Part shown: one piece after another, positions 1 to 12,423 of the stretch
Position numbering within the stretch: the stretch's first letter is position 1
Layout of the letters: each line of letters begins with the position of its first letter
Source: Rhyacophila brunnea
Taxonomy: Eukaryota > Arthropoda > Insecta > Trichoptera > Rhyacophilidae
Direction: 5' to 3'
DNA length: 64,000 bases
NCBI GenBank assembly: GCA_022495005.1
Contig: JAGYXB010001020.1
Span: 248,001 to 312,000, forward strand
The notes under the pieces: model-generated
What the model was told of the DNA's origin: nothing
Databases searched by the model: none
Seen by the model: only the letters and a program-made list of their open reading frames with translations
Translations under genes and position numbers: made by a program

Positions 1-854
1 TATTTTCAATTTTAAAATTATAAAATTTAATATACCTACACCTTTCGAATATAAGTCAAACACATGCAGATTATTAGAAACTACCGAAGTTCCAAATTAA
101 AAAATATATTATTCAATAATGACTGCAAATGATTATCTTAAATTTAATATTGTGACCTATTTATTAAATGAAAAATAAATTTAAATCTTTTACACAATAA
201 TATTTCAGCTTCCACCAATGTATACAGTACAATTATTGAAGGATGGTTTACAAAAAAACGTAATAAAATCCCTTCCTTGCGAATTCTGAATTCAATGTTT
301 TGATGACTTCGCAATATGTGCTTATTTTCAATGAAAAATAATAATCATTAGAACTTTTGAAGTACCTATCAGAAAAATATGTATTTGACAGATGTTGACA
401 AAATTAATATTATGTATTTGTAGAAACTCTTTTGTCACATGACGGCATAGACAATATTTTTTTAAATAAAATGACATAGAAATCTCAAATATAAAAAAAC
501 TGACATATTATAACAATCTTCAATAATAAAATATTAAAGTATATTATAGACTATAGACAAAAAACAAAACCGACAACTTTAACTAGAGGTGCGGCGGTTA
601 TGACAACTTGGAATGCAAGATAATACTCGTCCCTAAAGTTATATTAAATTTGCCGGTTTATAGGTCGAATTCGATTCCAAGTTTTCTTCATTACTTTATC
701 GATCTTGCCATTATTCACAAATAGTAAAATATTTTGTAATGGAGAAAGTATTTTTTACGCAGGATTGCTTATGATACCAATGCATGTAACAATCATATAG
801 GGATACTTTCAGCTTTGACTTACCTGAACCGTAAAGATATAGTCTCATTTATGA
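1..854. other. AT-rich stretch without a gene
   Basis: No open frame with recognisable motifs and no clear repeat was seen. The last part, from about 840, may hold a few more codons of the LINE that follows, but the match is not clear before 855. Confidence 0.5.
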
Positions 855-2563
855 TCTCGAGTACTCCACGCTGTGCAAAACTCTACGTAAAAACATACGA
901 GAAGATCTTCGTAAGTTCAATATGAACCTTGTTGAATCAATTGTTGCGTCAGGAAGGAGCTTACATAAGAACAAGCAGCATCTGTCAATAGGGAGACGGC
1001 AGATCATGACACTAAAGGCGCAAGATGGAAGTATCGTGCGTAACTGGGATCATCTACTGGACACTGTTGTAGAGTTTTACAGCGATCTATACAAAGATGA
1101 CACTGACATCAATTCAGATCTTCCGGTGAACGGAGAATATGGAGATCCTCTTCCCGAGGTTACTACCACAGAAGTGGAATATGCTATAATGTGCATGTCT
1201 GTTCACGTCTTGTCTGCACGAAGAGAACGTCCCAGAGTCATGGAAAAATGCCTCCATTATTATTCTCCATAAGAAAGGAGACACTGAAGATCTGAAAAAC
1301 TATCGACCAATTAGTCTACTGCCAATTCTGTATAAGGTTTTCACGAAAATACTCTCAAACCGTCTCGAAACAGTTCTAGACGAGAACCAACCAAGAGAGC
1401 AAGCCGGATTCAGAAGAGGCTACAGTACTATGGATCATATACAGGTCGTCAAGGAAATCATAGAGCGCTACCAGGAATACAAACTGCCATTATATCTTGG
1501 TTTTATAGACCATGAAAAGGCGTTTGATTCCATCAAAAAATTCTCAATTATAGACGCCCTTAGCAACCAAGGAATTTCCAGGCGCTACATAAACATATTG
1601 AACAGTATATACAGTGATGCCACAGCATGCGTGAAACTCCACAAACGGTCGTGTAAATTCCCCATTAACAAAGGTGTCCGGCAAGGTGATACCATTTCAC
1701 CTAAACTATTCACCGCTACTCTTGAGGACTTATTTAGGAAACTTGATTGGGAGGAAAAAGGTGTTCCAATTAATGGGGAGCACCTCAGTCACCTGCGCTT
1801 TGCAGATGATATTGTTATACTCTCACAAGACCCGAAAGACCTCCAAAGTAGATTGCAAGAACTCGCGGATGTCAGTCAAACGGTCGGTCTAAAGATAAAT
1901 GTCTCAAAGACAAAAGTGATGAGGAACTGTATTTTGGACCCTGCGATTATCTGTATTTCTGGCACCCAACTCGAGCAAGTCAGCAGCTACGTCTATCTCG
2001 GACAGCAGGTGTCCATAGACGGAAGCATGCACGATGAAATTGCTCGAAGAACAAAGCTCGGATGGAGTGCTTTCGGACGTCTGAATATTATCTTCAAGAG
2101 TGACCTACCATTGTGTTTTAAGCGTAAGGTGTTCAACCAATGTGTGCTACCCGTGCTCACGTATGGCTGCGAGACGTGGACCCTCAACACGAGAGATGTC
2201 TAAAGGCTAAGAGTCACACAGCGAGGCATGGAGAAGTGCATGTTGGGCATCACGCGAAAGGACCGTAAGAGGAACGAATGGGTTAGGAAGCAGACAAGAG
2301 TACGCGATGTAATAGACGTTGCCAAACAGCTGAAATGAAGATGAGCGGGACACATTGCTCGCCGAAAGGACGGCCGCTGGACAAATGCCGTCATTCAGTG
2401 GTACCCAAGGGGTACGAAACGGCCACAGGGTCGCCCTAAAAGAAGCTGGATTGACGAACTGGTAAAGTTCGGCGGAAATACGTGGCAGCGAACGACACAG
2501 GACCGAGAGAGTTGGAGAAAGCTTGGGGAGGCCTTCATCTAGCAGTGGATTGACCCCGGCTGA
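855..2563 (+). pseudogene. RTE-like LINE reverse transcriptase, 5'-truncated and broken
   Basis: Relic of the reverse transcriptase (RT) of an RTE-type non-LTR retrotransposon, which would copy its RNA into a nicked chromosomal target. The endonuclease domain is missing. The frame opens with the linker before the RT (LCKTLRKNIREDLRKFN), then breaks near 1192-1201, where the early RT segment is deleted and the frame shifts. It resumes as ENVPESWKNA at about 1220 and continues through NYRPISLL, the template-contact motif QAGFRRG, motif A (GFIDHEKAFDSI), motif B (GVRQGDTISPKLF) and motif C (LRFADDIVIL, FADD at 1799-1810). A TAA at 2201 is followed in the same frame by the C-terminal domain ending WIDELVKFGGNTWQR and LGEAFI-stop-QWID. 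Stops at 2201, two near 2336-2344, and one near 2539 show it is dead. The family assignment rests on the RT and tail pattern from memory of RTE elements; non-LTR status is secure. Confidence 0.88.
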
Positions 2564-2575
2564 TGATGATGATGA
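2561..2575 (+). repeat. (TGA)5 LINE 3' tail
   Basis: Five TGA units directly follow the LINE's last codons and contain its stop. RTE elements commonly end in short tandem repeats rather than poly(A), so this probably marks the 3' end of the insertion. Confidence 0.75.
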
Positions 2576-4148
2576 CCTGCTACCAGTAGGCTGGCCCATG
2601 ACCAATTATTTGCCCTTTGTGGAATGCCAAAATCAGTTCTTATACGACAATCCAATAAGCGTAACTCATTTATTTGTCTATAATAGCATTAAAATAATTC
2701 TTAAAGTCAATGCATTTTTATATTTAAAATTAAACATATTTGAAAATTTTAATCCTCAATCCATTCAAAGATTTGTATGGTAAAAGATTTTCTTAGCGGT
2801 TTTGTATAAAAATGTAAACGTATGCGTTTAAATTTAAAATTGTTATTCAAAAGTAGGTATTATGGAAGTTCGCGCACTTCTAGTAGTTATTTAAATTCTT
2901 TTTCTTTAGTATATTTTTAAGTTTTAAACAATTTAAAAAATTCATATAAAAATATGTTTTTTTCAATCTAATTAAACAATTTTGTCAAATTATCAATGAG
3001 TACATTTTTTTCTATAAGAAATTCATTCCGTATAATTATATTATGAGTTCGATTGATCTCGCATTGATATTAAAGCATTTTTTTCTATTATAAAACACAT
3101 ATAAATAGAATTTTTTCAATGTTATTACCAATAATGGTGTCATTACAGAATTACTTAAATGGAAATCAATCAATAGTAAAATGGTTAAAATCAGTGGAAA
3201 TATTGTTTGATTGAATATGTTGTATATTTATATTATTTGTTAGTCGCATAAAATGAAATAAGCATCACATTATCCAGAATGAGTTTTCATGGTTTAAATA
3301 TAATATAACGATTTAAGTTAGGTATGAATAACGCTTTCATACTGATAAAGATTAGGGTATTGTTTAAATTGGGCATATTCAACTTCTTGTAGACTGTAAT
3401 CCTATCTAGTATTAAAACTGTAAGTAATCTATCATACTACACCATTGTTATTTTTCAATTTAAACAATTTATTATTCTATATTATTGACTATTTGGAGGC
3501 CACTGACTTGTTAGTGTCACAAAGATATACTAAATTTCTCATCCGTTGAGACAATTATAAGTTTAGGTATTTTTGGGCACTCATTGCACCCATCGACAAA
3601 CAATTATCCCGCTGCACAAAGAGATTACTGCGCGATGGTGAAAGAACACTAGACATAATCTTAAAGCAAAAAGGATTACGTATTATATTTTTCTTACTCC
3701 TGCGACAAGCCGTGAGTGATTTATTTCGAATCAAGTGATAGCACCAAGTCACAAAAGCATCCTAGATAGTTAATTTGAAAACTTTCAAGGACCAGTCAAC
3801 GCTTCCTCTTACAAATCTCATTAAAAAATATTATTATGTTACAACTGAATCTACACGATATTTATACAGTTATAACTCATTTTCTATGTTTCTATGCTGC
3901 GATTGACCAAAATCCATTCCTCGATGGACGCATTGCATTTGTTTGATTTAAATGACAACCAAGCTTTGAAATTGGCTACAATTGTAAATCAACAATATGG
4001 ACAGTTAGTATTTTTGTTTTTTGTTTATTTATTTTAATTTCGATGAATATAAAGATACATTTTTATTAAATATACTTTTTGTTATTTCATTTGTAACTGA
4101 AACAAATTACCACGCTCCTGAATAAAGCAGAAGTATTTTCGCAGTGAG
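2576..4148. other. AT-rich stretch without a gene
   Basis: Only short open frames without motifs or coding-like composition. No terminal repeats were recognised. Confidence 0.5.
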
Positions 4149-4240
4149 GATATTATACTTAGATCATTGCTAGGCGCGGGATTTGACTCCGCACCCATGG
4201 ATTTTATACCAAGCGTATGACCAACCATTCGAAGGATCAA
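4149..4240 (-). mobile_element. tRNA-like SINE head
   Basis: Read on the minus strand, this has a tRNA-like pol III promoter layout: an A-box-like stretch (ATGGTTGGTCATACGC) and a B-box-like arm with a short stem (GGCGCGGGATTTGACTCCGC read on the plus strand). It matches the heads of the other SINEs here in design but not closely in sequence. A decayed tRNA pseudogene is the alternative. Confidence 0.4.
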
Positions 4241-5214
4241 CCATGAGTAAAATCAATAATTATTACAAATTTAAAGACATTGCATGAGAAAGCCCACATT
4301 ATGTGACTTGGTAGTGTTGAATTTTCGAGGGACTTATGAGGGAAAATGTTTGCCTTTCATTATCTCTAACAATAAATCGACAGCATACTCTTCCAATCAC
4401 AAAAAATATAAGCCAGATAAGGGGTTTTATTAAAAAAACATCTAGCTGCGTCAACTCGGCTGCTATGTTTCGTCAAATTTAATGGTCAAAATAAACAGTA
4501 TTAGAATTAAATGACATTGTATTTTGGTTGCGTGGTCATCCTGCTCAAATAACTGATGTGCATGATGTAACCTTGCTGCCTTCTATAGACTTTGTGTCTA
4601 AAACTAGATGAGAAAACTGTAAATGAAATATTTTAAAATTACAAAGTAGAGACTATTGTTTTTTCTATGTTTACCAAATTTATCGCAACAAAACTTTGTA
4701 GAATTGCCATTAACTATTATAGTACAAAAATATTATATGACTATATCTAGTTATTGTTAAAGCACTTTAGTTTAAAGGCTATAAAAATGGATACTATAAA
4801 CTTATTTTTGCCCAACATAGTCTTGTGTTTTAGGCCTGTATTCTCTGTCCGAATTGGTTGCAATTAAACAAATTTATCACCCTGACCACACGTTGAATAG
4901 TTTGGCTCTTAGTGTTAGTAGGACAGGGAAACGTTGTTAAATGCACAGAACACCGAGCGTTGAACATAGAGCATTGAACATCCTTTGAGGCGACCGCAAT
5001 CGGACAAATTTCGAGATTCGAGTGATCAGTGAACATTCCTGAAACCACTAAGGGGATTGGAAAGCCACTTTACCGCATCGATTCGAAATGGACTTTAGTA
5101 TGCCCGAATTCTAACCATGATTATAATCAATTAAATTATCAACAATACTAACACTATAATTATAACATATACTTTAATAAAAAATATTCTAAAAATAATA
5201 TAGTATTAAGCATA
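4241..5214. other. stretch without a gene
   Basis: No recognisable coding region. The segment at about 4830-5090 is less AT-rich but shows no domain, splice pattern or repeat I can name. Confidence 0.45.
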
Positions 5215-5404
5215 CGAGGGTTGTCCAAGAATTAAAGTCCTTTATTATTTAAAAAATCAGAAAAAAAAATATTTTTATAAAAAAGGGATAAGTACGTAAT
5301 TTTAGGTACATATCCTCACTATTTTTCTACGTCGTCCCCGTTACGATTGATGCACTTGATGAGCCGTGGCACAGGTCCTTGATTCCCTTGTTGTAGAACT
5401 CAAA
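5215..5404 (-). mobile_element. mariner-like transposon, one end only
   Basis: The terminal sequence CGAGGGTTGTCCAAGAATTA begins right after a TA at 5213-5214, as expected for a mariner inserted at TA. Going inward on the minus strand, about 100 bp later, the end of a transposase frame appears. The rest of the element (most of the transposase and the other terminal repeat) is absent; the similarity stops near 5404. Confidence 0.7.
5319..5403 (-). pseudogene. mariner transposase, last codons
   Basis: The minus strand reads FYNKGIKDL, then after a one-base frameshift VPRLIKCINRNGDDVEK and a TAG stop at 5321-5319. This matches the end of mariner (DD34D) transposases, where a tyrosine-rich stretch and a basic segment lead to a short VEK-type tail. 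The catalytic aspartates are not present in the remaining piece. It is a dead fragment; the family call is from motif memory plus the TA-flanked terminal repeat next to it. Confidence 0.7.
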
Positions 5405-5556
5405 CTTTAACTAAAATTTGCATGAAAAAAAATGCCCCAAACTTTAGATAAATAATGAAGATTTAGAATATTAGTGTCTGTAAAAACTATAATATTTAAG
5501 ATAAACTTCACATAAGTATTCCGTTAATATTATAAATAAGCGTTGTATAAGCACTC

Positions 5557-5772
5557 ATGATGGCCGCGTGACTTAAGCGTCGGCCTATAACGTCGTGGGT
5601 CTCAGGTTTGAATATTGTTTTTCATTTTGAGTATGAGTCAGAGTATGGACCTAATAGGTTGAGCAAGTGGCTGACATTTCTCGTAAAAATAAAATCTTTT
5701 AATACAAACCTCAACTCTGTGGTGGCCCATTATGATCATATTATGAGGATCGGACATGATCGTGATTTTTTT
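5557..5772 (+). mobile_element. SINE family S1, nearly full length
   Basis: The tRNA-like head (GATGGCCGCGTGACTTAAGC, then a B-box-like CAGGTTTGAAT) is followed by the family core GGACCTAATAGGTTGAGCAA, a middle ending CTCTGTGGTGGCC, the tail motif GAGGATCGGACATGATCG, and a T run. Head, core and tail occur in the same order in copies near 19.7, 47.4 and 62.3 kb, which defines a family. SINEs are copied by a partner LINE; which one is unknown. Confidence 0.75.
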
Positions 5773-8390
5773 TTATATACCAGCCATAATTTTTCAGATT
5801 AACAATTGTAGAAACATAATTAAATAACAGCACGTAGCTAGGTAAAAAAAATCATGATGCTATAGACATTCTACTATTTATTAATTTATCTATCTAGATA
5901 AACAATCACTTAATATGCATAAAAAAAACTATGAAATCGCCTACAATTTTTTTAACACAAAAAACCCATATAACTCCGTTTAATTTATTATTCCAGTTTC
6001 AAACAATAATTTTTCGATTACAATGAATTAAAAACGTGGTGACAAGTTAAAGTACAAACCCTTTGCATATACATAATATCAGTAAAAACAACAAAGTTTT
6101 TCCGTGTCTCATTTCCCGTATATGAATTAGTTTTTTATATGCAGTTATTAAAACCTATATCGTTTAGTAGAAGAAAATGAAGATATATGACATAATATTT
6201 AATTATTAAAATGATGACTGAAAGTGGGCCATATCGCTAGCACTAAAGTAAACTTCGTTTACTCTTCCAAACGTAGGACTTTAAATAATAATGATACAGA
6301 CTACCCTAAATGTGCCTCGTAAAATATTGTATGTGCATTCAGATGTGCATTCGGGGGATTTTGTTGGGTAATAAATTAGGATTAACTACATAGGGTTGCC
6401 CATAACACGAAAAAGTATATTTTACAAAAAAAAAATTGGTAGCGATTAATATAATTAATATTGTGGAGTGGTTTTCAAGTACCGGGTCTTCGTGCTTTGC
6501 GGACTTAAATTCCAAGCTTGAAAAATATAATAAGTTTTTTTCAATAAATTGTACCTACAATATACATAGGTGTTAGACCCAGTAGGTTGGCGAAGAGCTA
6601 ACAACTAACCTTTCCTTTTTAAAAAGTCTCTTATTATAATTATGTTTTTTATACACATTGCTCAATTCATATCCTACACTTAGGCATAAAAATACTCGTA
6701 GTATTATATATATATAATATATTACCATCAGTAGCACATCATTGCTTAGTTATATTACATCAGCATAAATGAGCTTGATTTTAGTTAAATTTATTTTATA
6801 AATGGATAAAATAATATTTAATTGACATTTTTTAAGTATCTATTATTTTATTATATTTATATCGTGTCCGGAAACTTGTACGTATGCATTTCGCCGTATA
6901 CATAAAATTAATGTCTAAATAAAACACGGTTCTTGTCCGTTTACTTACAGGAAGCAAGGCAAACAAATTTTGAAAATAGCCAATACACTGGACTATTTGT
7001 TAGGTTAGGTTAGGTTTTCACTCTTGAATTCATGAATCTTGCCAAAATCAGCTATGAAAATTGAATTAATGTTCATATTGAATCTAATAAAATTGGAGAC
7101 CTCTTTCCAACAAAAAAGGTCACGGCGAACTGTGTTACGGTGAAATGTTTTACGTACAATTTACATGTAACCAATAATATATGAGTGTGGCTTGATACAT
7201 TAAAGTTCCATTATTAATTATAAAACTGTATAAATCGACGGCAGTCATTTTACCCTTCTACGTGCAAAACTTTTATTCAATATAATATATTAGTGAAGCT
7301 CTTAGATCTATATAATCAATAACGAATGTGTTTTTTAAAAACGTTGTATGGGATTTTTGAAACCCTTGGACATTCTACTGAGCTACTATATTCCGTTACA
7401 TCTGATCAAGGCTCATGGATCTCAACGTTTGAGTTAAAACAAATTAATGTATCCATCAAATAAGATCAAATAATGATATAAAAGCTTTACTGGTACCATT
7501 GTATTCTCTCAAATAAGCAAACGTGACAATCACTATTGATGGATGTGATCACGATGCTGGACAATACAGATATATTTCAGCATCACGGAGAAATTCTGCT
7601 ACAAGAATAATCTACATGCTGCAGATCTGATATTATAAGATACGAAAGACATGGCGCAGCACTGATAGAAATCGTGTGACCTTGGGCTTATCCTGTATTC
7701 CGATCCTGGAGTAATAATAATATAGTGTGATTTAAGTAAGTACCAAATATAAATCGTAATATGTTTCGATATGGAAAAATATTTTTGAACAGTTTTCCTT
7801 TAATCCTATCATGTTGATGTTTGGGTTTATCTACCTTTTGAATCTCTCAAGTATTCATTTCATTTATATCAAAGAAAAAACATGACATCAAATTTAATAT
7901 ACCGGGAAGGACATGTTTACGTGTAAATATATAATATATGTTTATCTTAATAATATTGGAAGGAAAAACATTCTCATTAAAATATCTTTTTCGTTTTTTT
8001 GTATTTATGTATGTTTAGTTGTATACTGATATTATTATTACGTAAGCTGAATGTACATATTATTATTGCTTCTGAAGTTGTATATTGTATGTATTTCTCT
8101 GATTTATGCCATACATATTATTATATTCCACTTTAATAAGAATAATCTCATTGTATATTATTTAATCCAGTGATTGGGTTTTAAAAATCGATTATAATTT
8201 TAAAGCTGGATTTATACATAATATAAAACCCATATAAAAAGTATTTTTATATTTTCGAACTAGGGTTTTACGTAGCCTTTTGATATATATATAATGTGTG
8301 TGTTACTTGATAAAGTCATGATAGTTGTACGAGTGTGACGAGTCGGGAAGATTATTATTTCTTATCAACGCCGACCATAGTAGAATATTG
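5773..8390. other. AT-rich stretch without a gene
   Basis: No gene seen. At 6455-6625 there may be a very diverged S1 SINE (a head-like CGGGTCTTCGTGC and a core-like GACCCAGTAGGTTGGCGAAG), too weak to call alone. A short TTAGG run lies at 7000-7016. Confidence 0.45.
7000..7016 (+). repeat. short interstitial TTAGG run
   Basis: Three TTAGG units plus a partial one. TTAGG is the common insect telomere unit. A run this short can be chance, a break-repair scar, or part of an old repeat. Confidence 0.6.
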
Positions 8391-8590
8391 CAACATAAAG
8401 CAACGCGGTAAGGCTTTGTCCACATGGCACGTGTCTCGCCGCGAGTGCATGTGGACCCTTCAATGAGGTCACCTATACCTTGACATTGAAGTTAAACGCC
8501 CTCCGCACAAACCCGCCCTGCACCATACTCGGTCTTAATCGAGCGTATCGCGGGACCCTTCAATTGGTGATGTGAAGCATCTGAAACAAT
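8391..8590. other. GC-richer segment with hairpin
   Basis: This segment is clearly less AT-rich than its surroundings. An imperfect palindrome at 8418-8456 starts GTCCACATG and ends CATGTGGAC. The motif GGACCCTTCAAT occurs twice, near 8452 and 8556. No open frame supports a gene. It could be a transposon end, a structured RNA or a regulatory element. Confidence 0.35.
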
Positions 8591-10423
8591 TGGACTGGGA
8601 GTGTCCTGGGAGAAGATTCCCCAAACTTAGATTACTACGCTCAAAGTGAGCTCTGACTGAGTTTAATGAGTTTATTTGCAAAGTGCTAGAAAGAGAAAAG
8701 CACATGGAAATTACGAAAAGAAAATGAAGTTACGTTGTGTATACAGCAAAGAAAACGAAGCTAATCGTATGGACAGCAAAAATTATGTGAAGAGATCTTC
8801 ACGCCCGCAGTAAGACGCCGAATTTTTCCGAAAAAATTAATTTTATTTAAATTGGGAAAACTTCGATGATCCCTTCGTATTTTTTTAAAAGAAAATTAAA
8901 TTGATTGAAAAATGAATCACTTCTCATATTTCTAAAGGCTCTAGGCTAACAAGATGCTTACGAGAGATGAAGATTAAAAAAGGCCAAAAAATATACATTA
9001 ATATACTACGAAATGGACATAAAACGAGCTTTTAGAATAGGGAAAAGATGCTAGAATTCGAAGCTTTTGTTCGATTTTAATCACTTATAGGAGGTCTGAT
9101 AGATATAATGTAAGTCGAACGGATTGAGGCCCTAGGCTAGACTCATGTTTCATTTTGGGCAGAATTTCTCTCTCTTGGGCCATTGGAGCGCTTCCCAAAC
9201 TTTTCTCTCAACTCCCAACTTAATAATTAGGGAACATTATGAGCTGCAAATGGGCAACTGCGAGTCAAACTTTGTGTATAATGTATCACTTAGCAGCGAA
9301 TGAATTGCACTTCAGATAGCAGTGTTTTTGATTTACGTTATTTTTATCTTCGCTCGCCCCCATAAAGGAACAACAAAAATATTAAGGGTTAAAGTTGAAT
9401 AGAACCTTTTTTTATTATTAAACTATTAAACATTTTTTATTCAATGAGTAATACACAATGTTTCAATTATAAAATTGAAACATTCTTATTTTCTTTATTA
9501 ATATATAATTAGAGCATTAAGCATTCTTATTCATTACAATGCTAGACAATAATGAATATAATAAATTGTATTAAACAGCTTTCAAAATAGTTAATATATA
9601 GGTACCTATATAAGTTTTTTACTTTGTCATGGCTAAAAAAAATCAACACTGACAATAATTATTGCGTGTGGTTAATATAACATCTAACTAACTAATCTAA
9701 CTAATTTAATATTAATTATATTTTCATTTCTTGTAAAATGGAATTCTACCATTTACTTGACTCAATTAATAATAGTGGACATATTAAATTATATGTAACC
9801 CCAGTTAGACCAATTCTCTATTAGACTCACAAGGTATAATTATGTTTTGTATTTAAGTAAATTTGAGACGTAATATGATGAGAATGAAGGTATTGCCTTG
9901 TTTAAGTCAACCAAAGTAACAATAGAAATGAAAATAAGAGTCATACATACTGTAGTGCAAGCCATTCAAAACCAGGGTCTAAGAACCACGAGCAAGTAAA
10001 ATGCCACAGTTTACATGGGCTTAACCATGGTTTATAATAACCACAGGTTTATAATTTGCCTGCTAATATGAATGTATGACTGGCCCCAAGAGGAGACGTT
10101 TGGAAAACGGATGGCAGTCGGAACGCCTCAAGAGGCAATAGCGAGTGGTTATCTCGCTGATCCAGTTACATCACGCCGTTGGGTTATGCGTGATCAGTCA
10201 TATTATGTTCTACGCGTTCAATTAATAACGGTCACGTGTAGTTTTCAAAAATTAGAAGTCGGTCGCCGGTAACACATAACGTTAAATCTGCTCTAACTTG
10301 TAAATTGGCACTTAGAACGTTCTTAATAGGACATAACCAGCTAAACTTTAGCGTCTCCTTTGACATGCCCCTGTATACACCCAAAAGTATATAAGATATT
10401 GCGGATCGTAGAGTAGAAGTACG
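8591..10423. other. stretch without a supported gene
   Basis: A 66-codon open frame at 10072-10272 is less AT-rich than its flanks but has no motif and no neighbours that support it. Nothing else was seen. Confidence 0.4.
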
Positions 10424-10648
10424 TCGTCACCTTACTATTAAAACCACGTAAGTTTGTTTGAGAAAAATGTTGAAGGGAAGGAAAAAACATAATAAAAACA
10501 ATACTTTAAATACCTCTCTAATCGATGAATCTGCTAACACTAGTTGTGAAATACAAGGTTTGGATATGATTTAAAATGTTTTTTTGTTTAAATTTTATCG
10601 AACTTTCCATAATATTGGAATTACGTGGTCTTAATAGTAAGGTGACGA
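10424..10648 (+). mobile_element. 225-bp TIR element, family M1 copy A
   Basis: The ends are inverted repeats: TCGTCACCTTACTATTAAAA on the left and its complement, ending AATAGTAAGGTGACGA, on the right. A longer copy lies at 60060-60385 in the opposite orientation and is flanked by TA there. This suggests a MITE mobilised by a transposase that targets TA; the flanks of copy A no longer show a clear duplication. Confidence 0.75.
10467..10574 (+). CDS. 35-codon frame inside M1 copy A
   Basis: A frame from ATG to TAA with a lysine/arginine-rich start (LKGRKK) and a middle NTSLIDESANT, ending DMI. The related element at 60.1 kb keeps an open frame with LKGRKK, NTSLIDESANT and the same DMI end, but it has about 30 more codons in the middle and no ATG at the matching site. 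It is probably a piece of the parent transposon's coding region, not a working gene. No known family is recognised. Confidence 0.3.
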   Translation: MLKGRKKHNKNNTLNTSLIDESANTSCEIQGLDMI

Positions 10649-12423
10649 TTTAGTTTATTACAAGAAGAAATTAGGTATAAACCCATTCAAATAAGAGGTA
10701 ATCCAATATATGTGATAGATGTGTCGACATCACCAACCTAAAACTAATTTATATGTAAGCTTGTGTACACGACTAATGAGAATCTAAGCTTATATATTTA
10801 TAAACAAATTAAAATATTAGGAAACCTACTAAAAATAAACGTTAGTAGTTTTTACGCCTTTGAAGACATTTAGTTGGGAAACCTTGATGAGTTATTCAAT
10901 AATTTATGGCAATGGCAATGTGTTTTTTGCAGTAGCTGATTTAGAGAGGCTTAACTACAGCGGCGTTCATTTTCATGTGGAATATTACATTGATCAGTGG
11001 TAAAACACGGTGAAAATCATTTTATTTTTTTTTATCTTTTTATCGTTTGTACCTTTTGAATCACTTAACTTTTTGGTAGCCACTACTATGGATACTTTTA
11101 AAAACAAAAATATAGGTACATTTCTACATTAAAATATTAATAATATATATATGTATAAAATATAAAAATATTTTGCGTGATCTAACATAAAACACATCAT
11201 TCATTAAATATATTATATTTAAGTAGGTAGTTTTGTTTAATAAATTGGATATATCCATTTAACCCAAAGATTATAACTACATACCGAATAAAAAAAGTAG
11301 AGCTTAAAATATAGATACGTCACATTGACTAGTCCAAATTATTTCTTTCCCCATACTGTTGATTTTTTGACCTTACTTCGAGCTTTCTAAAATAGATTAA
11401 TATTAAGTTTTGTAGTCATACAAGTAAAATATTTTCTTTTATTTTAGGGAATAGATTAGAATTATAGAATATGTCACATCTATAAAATCATTTTTGAAGT
11501 TGTACTTCTTTAGGCGCGTTTGAAAAATCAGATCAGAGTGTAGTTTTGGCGTGTGACATGTAACACATAATTTATTTTTTCACACAAAAAAACATACTGG
11601 ATTGGATTCGAACCACCGATTGTTCGGTTATCAGCCGAACGCACAACCATTACGCCACAGAATGATACTGTAATCGTAAAGATTATACAGCATACTATTA
11701 CAGATTAGAATTGTTCCGTTGCTAGGCAGCAAATTTATTATTGTCAGCCATTTGCAATTCCTTACGTAAACAAACTATTAAACGTCATAGTGGCAGTTGT
11801 TACTTTAAAAATAAAAACAACGATGCATAATTATATAATTTAGTAATATAAGTGAAAGTGTGTAGAAATAAACTAACGGCCTTCCAATAAGCGGTCCTTT
11901 TTCTTGAGTGTATAATTTAACAAGATAATTAAGAGGTAGTCGAAGAATCTAGTTTATCACAACTTTTTTTTTGTTACGCCAAAGAAGTATAACTTCTAAC
12001 GCGCGTACATAAGTACACACACCGTTTTTTTTCTTTTAGCACGGGAAAAAATCTCCCTGCACAGCGTTTGCACAACACCCCCCACATTCTAAATTTAGTG
12101 AGTAATAATATTAGCAACATCGCAATATTTTTAAACTGACCAGCCTCTCTCTCCCCTTCCAAGACTCTGTACTAACTATAAAGACCCATTCGCCAGTTTA
12201 TCTCATTTACCCTCAGCCCACGTTTAATTACGTAGCATTGTAACAATAATTGTAGCTTTAAGTACTCTTTAATGCTGATTATAAACTTTTCTTCTGCGCC
12301 AACTGCCTATCCCATAATATTGATTTAAGAACATAGCTTCAATACCACCTCTACGATTCGTACATTCACCATCTTAACCAAGAATGTGACTTGACTAGCT
12401 TAAACGATCAAAAAAATTTGTAC
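10649..12423. other. AT-rich stretch, one tRNA-like site
   Basis: No gene seen except the tRNA-like sequence at 11593-11664. The open frame at 11974-12162 (minus) shows no coding signs. Confidence 0.45.
11593..11664 (-). tRNA. tRNA-Ile(GAT)-like sequence, probably pseudogene or SINE head
   Basis: The 72-nt minus-strand sequence folds roughly as a tRNA. The ends CATTCTG and CAGTATG pair with one mismatch, a D-arm has GC and GU pairs, and the anticodon stem GTTCGG/CCGAAC encloses the loop CTGATAA (anticodon GAT). The B box GGTTCGAATCC is perfect. The T stem is damaged (about three of five pairs) and the spacing is one base off. Nuclear insect isoleucine tRNAs normally carry AAT or TAT, so a SINE-derived or dead copy is more likely than a working tRNA. 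Confidence 0.45.

Noticed and set aside
2207..2605. 132-codon minus frame and the plus frame at 2523-2783
   Set aside because: They overlap the RTE-like LINE C-terminus, whose plus-strand frame has the family motifs.
6455..6625. Another S1 SINE copy
   Set aside because: Only weak resemblance to the core; head and tail are not convincing.
7000..7016. A true telomere or telomere fusion
   Set aside because: Only three units; such short TTAGG runs are common in insect DNA.
11593..11664. A functional tRNA-Ile gene
   Set aside because: The T stem is damaged, the spacing is off by one, and the GAT anticodon is not usual for nuclear isoleucine tRNAs. Kept only as tRNA-like.
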